Of a DNA stretch of 64,000 nucleotides, positions 54,430 to 62,216 are shown piece by piece. Every line of letters starts with the position of its first letter. The first letter of the stretch is position 1. The position numbers and the translations under genes are program-made. The stretch lies in NCBI RefSeq assembly GCF_001971785.1, contig NZ_CP019389.1, positions 879,001 to 943,000 on the forward strand, written 5' to 3'. This DNA is from Seonamhaeicola sp. S2-3. GTDB taxonomy: Bacteria; Bacteroidota; Bacteroidia; Flavobacteriales; Flavobacteriaceae. The notes under the pieces were generated by a model. The model searched no databases, had not been told where the DNA came from, and worked only from the letters and a program-made list of their open reading frames with translations.

Positions 54430-54994
54430 AACTTTTTGCTTTATTAGATTTTCTAATTTTATCTTGCAGTATTTTTCGGGCTTTAAATAATTGTGATTTT
54501 GATGTTCCTTCACTAACGTTAAGTATTTCAGCTATTTCATGATGTTTATAGCCTTCAATAGCATACATTACAAACACTAATTTATACCCCTCTGGTAGCG
54601 CATCAATATATTGCTGTATTTCTGTTACTTCAATATCTGTGTTAATATTATTGGCATACTCATTTGTAATTTCAATATCATCAAAAGGAAGCTCCATTTT
54701 TTTTTGCTGCCTTAACATAGAAATAGATTCGCGTACCATAATGCGTCTTATCCACCCTTCAAAACTGCCTTTATGTTTATAACTTTTTAAATTTGAAAAC
54801 ACCTTGAAAAACCCATTAAGCATGGCTTCTTCTGCATGTTGCACATTTTTTAAATAATATCTGCAAACGCTTAACATTTTTGGTGCATGCAACTCAAACA
54901 ATACGTGTTGCGCCTCACGATTGTTTTTAATAGCTCTTTTTATGAGAGCAGATTCGTTTTTGTGGAGTTGTATAACTTTCAAAAAAGGTTTCAT
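54416..54994 (-). CDS. ECF-type RNA polymerase sigma factor
   Basis: The 192 residues contain region 2 (EAMLNGFFKVFSNLKSYKHKGSFEGWIRRIMVRESISMLRQ) and region 4 (ALPEGYKLVFVMYAIEGYKHHEIAEILNVSEGTSKSQLFKARKIL), the helix-turn-helix that reads the -35 element. It would recruit RNA polymerase to an extracytoplasmic stress or surface regulon. It is first of a three-gene operon with a membrane protein and an exported barrel-like protein. Confidence 0.93.
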   Translation of the reverse strand: MKPFLKVIQLHKNESALIKRAIKNNREAQHVLFELHAPKMLSVCRYYLKNVQHAEEAMLNGFFKVFSNLKSYKHKGSFEGWIRRIMVRESISMLRQQKKMELPFDDIEITNEYANNINTDIEVTEIQQYIDALPEGYKLVFVMYAIEGYKHHEIAEILNVSEGTSKSQLFKARKILQDKIRKSNKAKSYGTS

Positions 54995-55109
54995 TTGGCT
55001 TTATACTATTACAGACGCAAATTTTATGCAAATGGTTGCCTTAGGTTTATAAAATATTTTGAAAGTTAAAATATTTACTGATTATCAGCGAGTTAAAACA
55101 CTAATGTTT

Positions 55110-55745
55110 TTAAATTAGTTGTAAAAGATCTTCCATATTATTGAAAGTTTTAGTAGCATGGGCTTTTAATTCATTTTTATAATCACGAGCTGTATATCCA
55201 AAAACATCAAAACCACCATTAATGGCAGCCTTAATACCAGATAAACTATCTTCAATTACCAAGCATTCTTCGGGCTTAAAACCCATAGTTTTTGAAGCCC
55301 ATAAAAACACATCTGGAGCGGGTTTCCATTTTTGAATAGCATAACAGCTAAATATTTTACCTTCAAAATAAGGTAAGAGATTAGTTAATTTTAAATTGAG
55401 TTTAATTTTTTCTTCGGGTCCGCTAGAAGCTACACAAAATGGTAAACTTAAATTATCTAAAACATGATGAATACCTTTAACAGGCTCCATATTTTCTTTA
55501 AAAGCGGCAAAACTTCTGTTTCTATATTCTTCAATAAAACTGTTGCTTACAGGTTTTTTAGCCAGTTTTTTTATTCTTTCTAAACAGGCATCAATATAAC
55601 TTCCTTTAAAGTACTTAAAAGCATATTCTAAATCAATATTAGCGCCATACTCATTAGCCATATCAACTAAAACTTGATTGCTGATGACTTCGCTGTCAAC
55701 CAAAACGCCATCGCAATCAAAGATTATAAATTTGTATTTACTCAT
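55110..55745 (-). CDS. HAD-superfamily hydrolase (beta-phosphoglucomutase-like)
   Basis: The 211 residues contain IIFDCDGVLVDSEVI with both catalytic Asp, FCVASSGPEEKIKLNLK (motif II Ser) and KPAPDVFLWASKTMGFKPEECLVIEDSLSGIKAAINGG (motifs III and IV). The cap is of the helical type seen in phosphoglucomutase and small sugar phosphatases. It may be a sugar-phosphate phosphatase or mutase. It ends the operon with the SDR gene, 2 bases apart. Confidence 0.9.
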   Translation of the reverse strand: MSKYKFIIFDCDGVLVDSEVISNQVLVDMANEYGANIDLEYAFKYFKGSYIDACLERIKKLAKKPVSNSFIEEYRNRSFAAFKENMEPVKGIHHVLDNLSLPFCVASSGPEEKIKLNLKLTNLLPYFEGKIFSCYAIQKWKPAPDVFLWASKTMGFKPEECLVIEDSLSGIKAAINGGFDVFGYTARDYKNELKAHATKTFNNMEDLLQLI

Positions 55746-55747
55746 AA

Positions 55748-56431
55748 CTAAGGTGTAGAATTTGAAACTTGCAACAATTTTCCGTTGTAATATTTATTTC
55801 CTGTGAGTGAGAAATTAAATATATATTCTGCCATTTCTAATGCGTTTATTGGGGCTTGATACCCAGGAAAAGCTTCTTCTAGCATTTCGGTTTGTACGGC
55901 TCCCAGTGCCAGTACATTAAAACTAGGACCTGTTTCTTTGTATTCTTCGGCTAAAAGTTCAGACAGAGTTATCACAGCCCCCTTACTAGAACTATAGGCT
56001 GCTAAACCCGGAAATTTCATACTTCCCTGCACGCCACCCATAGAACTAATAGTTACCACATGGCTGCTTTTATTCATAAAAGGCATACTGGTTCTTATCA
56101 TTTCTGAAACCCCAAATACATTGGTTTTATATACTTGTTCAAAATCTTCAATAGTGGTTTCTGCAAATGGTTTATTTAAAAGTGTTCCTGCATTATTAAT
56201 AAGAATATCAACCTTTTTAAATTTTAGTTCTAAAAAAGTTTCAACCCTTTTATAATCTAATGGGTTACTTAAATCGAAAGGAAAGGTGGTTACATTATCA
56301 AACGGAAGCTCAAAAACGGGCTTTTCATTTCTAGATAAGGCTAAAACTTTATGACCTGCTTTTGCGAACAGTTTTACTAGTTCAAAACCAATCCCTCTGC
56401 TGGTTCCTGTAATGATGACATTTTTACTCAT
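55748..56431 (-). CDS. Short-chain dehydrogenase/reductase
   Basis: The 227 residues contain the Rossmann motif ITGTSRGIGFELVKLFAKAGHKVLALSR, NNAG (in ILINNAGTL), the catalytic Ser of VVTISSMGGVQG, and YSSSK (YxxxK). The substrate cannot be told from sequence. Its start overlaps the end of the M28 peptidase gene, so the three genes are coupled. Confidence 0.92.
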   Translation of the reverse strand: MSKNVIITGTSRGIGFELVKLFAKAGHKVLALSRNEKPVFELPFDNVTTFPFDLSNPLDYKRVETFLELKFKKVDILINNAGTLLNKPFAETTIEDFEQVYKTNVFGVSEMIRTSMPFMNKSSHVVTISSMGGVQGSMKFPGLAAYSSSKGAVITLSELLAEEYKETGPSFNVLALGAVQTEMLEEAFPGYQAPINALEMAEYIFNFSLTGNKYYNGKLLQVSNSTP

Positions 56432-57356
56432 TGTTCATTTTAATTTCTTTAGACATACTATTAGTCATTCCTTCAATAGCAGGAATCATTTTATTAATAA
56501 AGTTCGTCATGTGATTAAAATCCATTTTATCGGTTTCATCATCTACATGATGATAATAATCAAAATTTGTAAAGTCGAAGGTGGAAATAGCATGCGCTGG
56601 CACCTTAAATTTGTTGAAAAACGGGAAGTTATCGGAACGTTTAAATAATTTGTATTTCTGTGCTTGTGGCAAGAACCCAACCAAAGATTCACCTGCATAA
56701 GTATTTAATTTTTCAGCAATATTAGATTTTTTATATCCTGTTATATAACTTAATTTTTTACCAAAATTTCTAGGTACACCAATCATTTCAAAATTAATCA
56801 TGGTGTACAAATCTATATTCATTTTCTTTAATCGTTCTGCAAGATGCTCTGAACCTTTTAACCCCATCTCTTCGGCTGAAAATAAGGTAAACAATATGCT
56901 ACGTTTATTACTTTTAGATTTTGCAAAATATTTAGCCCACTCCATAACCGCAACTGTTCCTGAAGCGTCATCGTTGGCTCCATTTGCAATAGTATCTCCA
57001 TTAACTCCTTCTACAATACCAATATGATCATAATGCGCCCCAAGAATAACAAACTCATCTTTTAATTTTGTATCATTCCCTTCTATAAACCCTACAATAT
57101 TATAGCCTACAACATCTTGAATATTAAAGCTATCTCTGTAAGTTTTAAAATAAGGTTTCACCTTATGTTTTTTAAAAAACTCTTCTATATATACAGCTGC
57201 TTTTTCAATTCCTTTAGAGCCTGTATTTCTTCCTTCCAATTCATCTGAAGCTAAATATTCTAAAGTTTTTTTAACACTATCTGACTCGGGAAGTACAGGT
57301 TGAGATTTGCAACTTAATACTAGTAATAGAGAACAAATGCTTAATACCCTTCTCAT
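56424..57356 (-). CDS. M28-family metallopeptidase lipoprotein
   Basis: The 310 residues comprise a lipobox (LVLSC, Cys at about 16), and the two-zinc aminopeptidase motifs GAHYDHIG, GANDDASGTVAVME, LFSAEEMGLKGS and DYYHHVDDETDKMDF-like C-terminal His. It probably trims peptides in the periplasm or at the surface. It is the first gene of the M28-SDR-HAD operon. Confidence 0.93.
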   Translation of the reverse strand: MRRVLSICSLLLVLSCKSQPVLPESDSVKKTLEYLASDELEGRNTGSKGIEKAAVYIEEFFKKHKVKPYFKTYRDSFNIQDVVGYNIVGFIEGNDTKLKDEFVILGAHYDHIGIVEGVNGDTIANGANDDASGTVAVMEWAKYFAKSKSNKRSILFTLFSAEEMGLKGSEHLAERLKKMNIDLYTMINFEMIGVPRNFGKKLSYITGYKKSNIAEKLNTYAGESLVGFLPQAQKYKLFKRSDNFPFFNKFKVPAHAISTFDFTNFDYYHHVDDETDKMDFNHMTNFINKMIPAIEGMTNSMSKEIKMNNE

Positions 57357-57385
57357 AAATTAAAAATTTAAAAATTAAAGATAAA

Positions 57386-57414
57386 AAAACCTACTTCAAA
57401 AAGAAGCAGGTTTT
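57386..57414 (-). terminator. Terminator of the pdhA-pdhC operon
   Basis: AAAACCTACTTC (57386-57397) pairs with GAAGCAGGTTTT (57403-57414) with one mismatch and a 5-base loop. On the minus strand it is followed by a T run, 43 bases past the pdhC stop. Confidence 0.75.
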
Positions 57415-57456
57415 ACTTATTTAGATAGTTCGCGCTGTAGCGAACTTATTTCTATC

Positions 57457-59097
57457 TTAAACTAGCATTGTTACTGGGTTTTCAATATACCCTTTTAAAG
57501 TTTGAAGGAATTGAGCACCTGTGGCACCATCAACAGTTCTGTGATCGCAAGCAAGGGTTAATTTCATAGTATTACCTACTACAATTTGACCTTCTTTTAC
57601 CACTGGTTTTTGCACAATGGCTCCAACAGAAAGAATTGCTGAATTTGGTTGATTAATAATAGATGTAAAATAATCTATACCAAACATTCCTAAGTTAGAA
57701 ACTGTAAATGTACTACCAGACATTTCATCTGGAGTTAATTTCTTATTTCTTGCTTTACCAGCTAATTCTTTAACCTCTGCACCAATTTGTGGTAATGACT
57801 GTTCGTTAGCAAAACGCACAACAGGCACAACTAAACCATCTGGAACAGCAACAGCTACCCCAATATGTACATGGTTGTTTAAACGCATTTTATCATCAAA
57901 CCACTGTGAATTTACTTGAGGATGTTCTTTTAATGCTAAAGCACAAGCTTTAACAACCATATCGTTAAACGAAATCTTAGTGTCTGGAATAGAGTTAAAT
58001 TGCTTACGGAAAGCAATAGCATTATCCATATCAAATTCTACCGCTAAATAATAGTGTGGCGCTGAGAATTTTGATTTAGTTAACGATTTAGCAATAGCCT
58101 TACGCATTTGAGAATTAGGAACATCTTCATAATCTTCTTGACCTGTTGGAACATATTTACCAACAGCACCTGCAGAAGAACCTGGTACAAAATTCTCTAT
58201 ATCAAATTTTACTATTCTACCATTTTCACCAGTACCTGTTATATGAGCTAAATTAATACCTCTTTCTTCGGCCATTTTTTTAGCCAAAGGAGACGCTAAT
58301 ATTCTTTCTCCAGATTTAGCTGGTTTTTTTGGTTTTGGTGTTTCCTTTTTTGTTTCAACTTTAGGAGCTTCAGCCTTAGGTGCAGGTGCAGCTGGTTTTG
58401 GCGCTTCTACTTTTGGTGTTTCTTCTTCTTTACTAGCTACAGATTTAAAGTTTTTAGCTACATCTGAAACATCTGTACCGGCAGGCCCTATTATTGCTAA
58501 AAGTTCATCTACTTTTGCTGATTCGCCTTCTTGTAACCCAATATAAAGCAGCGTACCTGATTGGAATGATTCAAATTCCATAGTAGCCTTATCTGTTTCA
58601 ATTTCGGCTAGAATATCTCCTTCTTCAACAGTATCACCTACTTTTTTAACCCAAAGTGCTACCGTTCCTTCTTCCATAGTATCACTTAAGCGAGGCATAG
58701 TTACTACTACAACACCTTCTGGTATATCAACTGATGCTGCTTCTTGCTTCTCTTCGGTAACAGACTCAGAAGTTTCAGCTTTGGCAGGTTCTGCAACTGC
58801 TTCTTTATTTTCTTCAGCTGGAGTATCGCCCCCATTTAATAAAGCAGAAATATCTTCTCCTTCTTCTCCAATAATAGCTAATAGTTCGTCTACTTTAGTA
58901 GTTTCACCTTCTTGAACTCCAATATAAAGTAAAGTCCCTTCATTAAAAGACTCAAACTCCATAGTGGCTTTGTCTGTTTCTATTTCAGCTAAAATATCAC
59001 CTTCTTCTACTTTATCTCCTACTTTTTTTAACCACGAAGCTACGGTACCTTCTTCCATGGTATCGCTTAAACGTGGCATATTTACTACTATTGCCAT
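57457..59097 (-). CDS. pdhC: Pyruvate dehydrogenase E2 (dihydrolipoamide acetyltransferase)
   Basis: The 546 residues contain two lipoyl domains (about 1-78 and 130-208), each with the lipoyl-Lys motif ETDKATMEFESF. An Ala/Pro/Lys-rich linker, a peripheral-subunit-binding domain at about 262-300 (RILASPLAKKMAEERGINLAHITGTGENGRIVKFDIE) and a catalytic core ending in LACDHRTVDGATGAQFL (HxxxDG) follow. It transfers acetyl groups to CoA. The E1-alpha gene lies 3 bases upstream; E1-beta and E3 are not in the window. Confidence 0.95.
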   Translation of the reverse strand: MAIVVNMPRLSDTMEEGTVASWLKKVGDKVEEGDILAEIETDKATMEFESFNEGTLLYIGVQEGETTKVDELLAIIGEEGEDISALLNGGDTPAEENKEAVAEPAKAETSESVTEEKQEAASVDIPEGVVVVTMPRLSDTMEEGTVALWVKKVGDTVEEGDILAEIETDKATMEFESFQSGTLLYIGLQEGESAKVDELLAIIGPAGTDVSDVAKNFKSVASKEEETPKVEAPKPAAPAPKAEAPKVETKKETPKPKKPAKSGERILASPLAKKMAEERGINLAHITGTGENGRIVKFDIENFVPGSSAGAVGKYVPTGQEDYEDVPNSQMRKAIAKSLTKSKFSAPHYYLAVEFDMDNAIAFRKQFNSIPDTKISFNDMVVKACALALKEHPQVNSQWFDDKMRLNNHVHIGVAVAVPDGLVVPVVRFANEQSLPQIGAEVKELAGKARNKKLTPDEMSGSTFTVSNLGMFGIDYFTSIINQPNSAILSVGAIVQKPVVKEGQIVVGNTMKLTLACDHRTVDGATGAQFLQTLKGYIENPVTMLV

Positions 59098-59100
59098 AGT

Positions 59101-60099
59101 TTATAATTTATGTTGTATAAATGGATAGTCTTCTTGTTCGTAAACCATATCGTAAAGTTGTTGCTTTTCTGGGAATGGAGATTCCTCTGCAAACTTTTCG
59201 CATTCTGCTACTCGCTCTTTTACACGTTTATCAATAGCTTTAATTTCTTCTTCTGTAGCGTATTTGTTTTCAAGAATAACATCTTTAACCTGCGTGATAG
59301 GGTCTATTTTTTTGTATTCTTCTACCTCTGATTTTGTTCTATAATGCTGAGCATCACTCATAGAGTGCCCTCTATATCGGTAAGTTTTTAGTTCTAAAAA
59401 TGATGGACCACCACCTTTTCTAGCTCGTTGAATAGCTTCATCAAAGGCTTCGGCTACTTTTACAGGATTCATACCATCAACAGGAGCAGAAGGCATTTCA
59501 TACCCTAACCCTAATTTCCAGATGTCTTCATGGTTTGCTGTACGTTCTACAGAAGTACCCATTGCGTACCCATTGTTTTCACAAACAAAAACAACTGGTA
59601 AATTCCAAAGCATTGCTAAATTAAAGGTTTCATGTAAAGATCCTTGTCTTGCAGCACCGTCTCCAAAACAACAAAGGGTTACAGCATCTCTTCCGTGGTA
59701 TTTATCTCCAAAAGCTATACCAGCTCCTAAAGGAATTTGTCCACCAACAATACCGTGACCTCCGTAAAAACGGTGTTCTTTTGAAAAAATATGCATAGAG
59801 CCTCCCATACCTCTTGAGGTACCGGTTACTTTCCCGTATAACTCAGCCATAACTCGTTTTGGATCTTCACCCATACCTATTGGCTGTACATGATTTCTAT
59901 AAGCCGTTATCATTTTATCTTTGGTCAAATCCATAGCATGTAAGGCTCCTGCTAACACAGCTTCTTGACCATTGTATAAGTGAAGAAATCCTCTAACTTT
60001 TTGCTGTATGTAAACTGCTGCCAGTTTATCTTCAAACTTTCTCCAGAACAGCATATCTTCATACCACTTTAGGTATGTTTCTTTAGTGATTTTTTGCAT
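59101..60099 (-). CDS. pdhA: Pyruvate dehydrogenase E1 component, alpha subunit
   Basis: The 332 residues contain the thiamine diphosphate motif GDGAARQGSLHETFNLAMLWNLPVVFVCENN, GGHGIVGGQIPLGAGIAFG, and the phosphorylation-loop-like RYRGHSMSDAQHYRTKSE. It forms a heterotetramer with E1-beta to decarboxylate pyruvate. The gene is followed directly by pdhC. Confidence 0.95.
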   Translation of the reverse strand: MQKITKETYLKWYEDMLFWRKFEDKLAAVYIQQKVRGFLHLYNGQEAVLAGALHAMDLTKDKMITAYRNHVQPIGMGEDPKRVMAELYGKVTGTSRGMGGSMHIFSKEHRFYGGHGIVGGQIPLGAGIAFGDKYHGRDAVTLCCFGDGAARQGSLHETFNLAMLWNLPVVFVCENNGYAMGTSVERTANHEDIWKLGLGYEMPSAPVDGMNPVKVAEAFDEAIQRARKGGGPSFLELKTYRYRGHSMSDAQHYRTKSEVEEYKKIDPITQVKDVILENKYATEEEIKAIDKRVKERVAECEKFAEESPFPEKQQLYDMVYEQEDYPFIQHKL

Positions 60100-60131
60100 C
60101 GACTAATAAAGGGTTTTAATTAAGCGGAATA

Positions 60132-60139
60132 CAAAAGTA
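60132..60139 (-). promoter_or_regulatory. -7 promoter element of pdhA-pdhC
   Basis: TACTTTTG on the minus strand matches TAnnTTTG and lies 32 bases upstream of the pdhA ATG. The -33 element is unclear. Confidence 0.45.
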
Positions 60140-60285
60140 ATACATTGGTTATTATTGTAAAAATCTAATTTCATTAAACTAGAAAAAATATTAAAAAAAA
60201 GACTCTAAACAAACAATATTACCAATTTGCTAATTTTTTAATATGAAACATATAAGAATTTTAATGTATCCTATTCTTAATATGG

Positions 60286-60768
60286 CTATAATACAGATTT
60301 ATCAAAAACTAATGGCAATAAATTAGCTAGCGAATTTGACCTAACAATCTTACCTGTTTCTCCCATAAAATAAATTTCTATAGGCGACTCTTGTTTAATC
60401 TCATACTCTGCTATTGCTTGCCTACAAGCACCACAAGGTGGAATTGGCTTATCTGTAACCTTTTTTGTAGAGCCTGCTACAATAGCCATTTTAAGTATTT
60501 TAACCTTTGGGAATTGAGCACCTGCGTAATAAATAGCTGTTCTTTCTGCACATAAGCCAGATGGATATGATGCATTTTCCTGATTGCTTCCTGTAATTAC
60601 TTCTCCGTTTTCTAACAATATTGCAGCACCTACTTGAAATTTTGAATATGGTGCATAAGCCTTTTTACGGGCTTCTGTAGCTTTTTGTAGTAATGAAAAA
60701 ACATCTTTGGGAAGTGTTTCTATATTTTGATAAACAAAAAAATTAGACTCTATTTTTATTTCTTTCAT
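60286..60768 (-). CDS. cdd: Cytidine deaminase
   Basis: The 160 residues contain APYSKFQVGAAILLENGEVITGSNQENASYPSGLCAERTAIY, with the first Zn-binding Cys and catalytic Glu, and PIPPCGACRQAIAEYE with the other two Zn cysteines. It deaminates cytidine and deoxycytidine in salvage. It lies between porV and pdhA, an order often seen in Flavobacteriaceae. Confidence 0.95.
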   Translation of the reverse strand: MKEIKIESNFFVYQNIETLPKDVFSLLQKATEARKKAYAPYSKFQVGAAILLENGEVITGSNQENASYPSGLCAERTAIYYAGAQFPKVKILKMAIVAGSTKKVTDKPIPPCGACRQAIAEYEIKQESPIEIYFMGETGKIVRSNSLANLLPLVFDKSVL

Positions 60769-60891
60769 TTGTTTTTTTATTGTTTCTATAAGGTCTGATG
60801 TAATTTGCCATTAAACATTGAGATGAGTAATAAGTTTTTAGTTAATGTGGCGCATTACATTCTTATAAAATTAAGAAACATTTTTAGACAA

Positions 60892-60920
60892 AAAAACTAT
60901 TGCCATAGACAATAGTTTTT
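60892..60920 (-). terminator. Terminator of porV
   Basis: AAAAACTATTG (60892-60902) pairs fully with CAATAGTTTTT (60910-60920) around CCATAGA. The minus-strand T run lies downstream, 28 bases past the porV stop. Confidence 0.83.
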
Positions 60921-60947
60921 AATATAAGTTAGATATTTAATAATCTA

Positions 60948-62168
60948 TTAATATTCTTGATATTCTCCTTCGCCTATATTAAACGTTAAAGAAAAACGAA
61001 GCGTGTTTTCTAATGGGCTTTGTATTTTTGATGCCGAAAACAAATATGACAAATCTATATTTACAACATTTGCTTTAAAACCGGCTCCTAATGCCAAAAA
61101 TTTTCTAGCTCCTTTATCTTCACTTTCATTAAAATAACCTGCTCTAAAGGCAAAAGAATCTTGATATAAATATTCTGCTCCCAATGCCCAAGTAAATTCT
61201 TTTAACTCTTCGCTAAAACCATCTGGCGCATCGCCAAACGATTGAAACATTCCTGAAAGAAAACTTACATCTGGATCTTTTCCTTCTACTATGATAGTTG
61301 GTTCATAACCATTAGAATCAGGATTATTATTTTGCTCTCCATCGCCATCTGTATCAACAAACCCATAAATAGGTGGTGTTGGCACTAATAATTTAGCTAC
61401 TTCTGCAGTTACCGAAACTTTATTGTAATTATCAAAAATAAAGTCGAAACCACCTCCTAAACGTAAATTAGTTGGTTGAAAGTTTTCAATACCCCCTTCG
61501 TCATATTTGTACTTAGGGCCTATATTTTGAATAGCGAAACCACCTCGCCAACGTCCGTTAAAATCGGCATAGGCTTCTTCTTCACTTTGATAGTACCCTG
61601 AAATATCTACTCCAAAGGTACTTGCTGGAGAAATATCTCCGTCTACGCCTTGTATACGTAAATCTGAGCGTAAATAACGCATAGCTACAGACATAGCAAA
61701 TTGGTCACTTAAACGCAACGCATAAGACGCATCTAAAGTGAATTCATTAGGTTTTTGAATTCTAGGCTCATCTTCTGGCCTATCAATAAACTCAATATCT
61801 CCTAAAGAAAAGTATCTTAAACTTGCAGCAAAAGCACTACGTTCGTCTAAACGATTAAAATAGGTTAGGTTTCCTAAAAAGATATCGTTTACTAGTTTAC
61901 TTAAATATGGTGTGTAACTTACTCCAAAACCTGATTTGGTTTCAGAAAAAGCATATTTAGACGAATTCCACTGTTGAGAAAACGCATCAACAGAAGTAGC
62001 TACTCCCATATCTCCCATAGCTGCTGCTCTAGCATCTGGCGCTATTAAGAGAAATGGAACTCCTGTGGTAATAACCCGTTTATCTTGATTTTCAAAGATT
62101 ATCGTTTCTTGTGCATTTAGTTTAACTATAAAAGCGAAGGCAATTAATAGTAATAGTTGATTCTTCAT
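60948..62168 (-). CDS. porV: Type IX secretion outer membrane protein PorV
   Basis: The 406 residues run from ATG at 62168 (MKNQLLLLIAFAFIVKLNAQ, signal peptide); a frame from 62216 adds 16 residues without a signal and overlaps porU. The conserved start of the FadL-like barrel, TTGVPFLLIAPDARAAAMGDMGVATSVDAFSQQWNSSKYAF, is diagnostic. PorV hands T9SS cargo, such as the two propeller proteins in this window, from the translocon to the PorU sortase. It follows porU directly. Confidence 0.93.
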   Translation of the reverse strand: MKNQLLLLIAFAFIVKLNAQETIIFENQDKRVITTGVPFLLIAPDARAAAMGDMGVATSVDAFSQQWNSSKYAFSETKSGFGVSYTPYLSKLVNDIFLGNLTYFNRLDERSAFAASLRYFSLGDIEFIDRPEDEPRIQKPNEFTLDASYALRLSDQFAMSVAMRYLRSDLRIQGVDGDISPASTFGVDISGYYQSEEEAYADFNGRWRGGFAIQNIGPKYKYDEGGIENFQPTNLRLGGGFDFIFDNYNKVSVTAEVAKLLVPTPPIYGFVDTDGDGEQNNNPDSNGYEPTIIVEGKDPDVSFLSGMFQSFGDAPDGFSEELKEFTWALGAEYLYQDSFAFRAGYFNESEDKGARKFLALGAGFKANVVNIDLSYLFSASKIQSPLENTLRFSLTFNIGEGEYQEY

Positions 62169-62186
62169 GAAATAGTTTTTATTTAA

Positions 62187-62216
62187 CAAATATAATTTTT
62201 TATTAGAGTATAACAA
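62187..62216 (-). promoter_or_regulatory. Promoter of porV inside the end of porU
   Basis: On the minus strand TATATTTG (62194-62187) is a full -7 match and TTG (62216-62214) a -33 match at 19 bases. It suggests porV is also transcribed independently of porU, and it supports the ATG at 62168. Confidence 0.55.
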
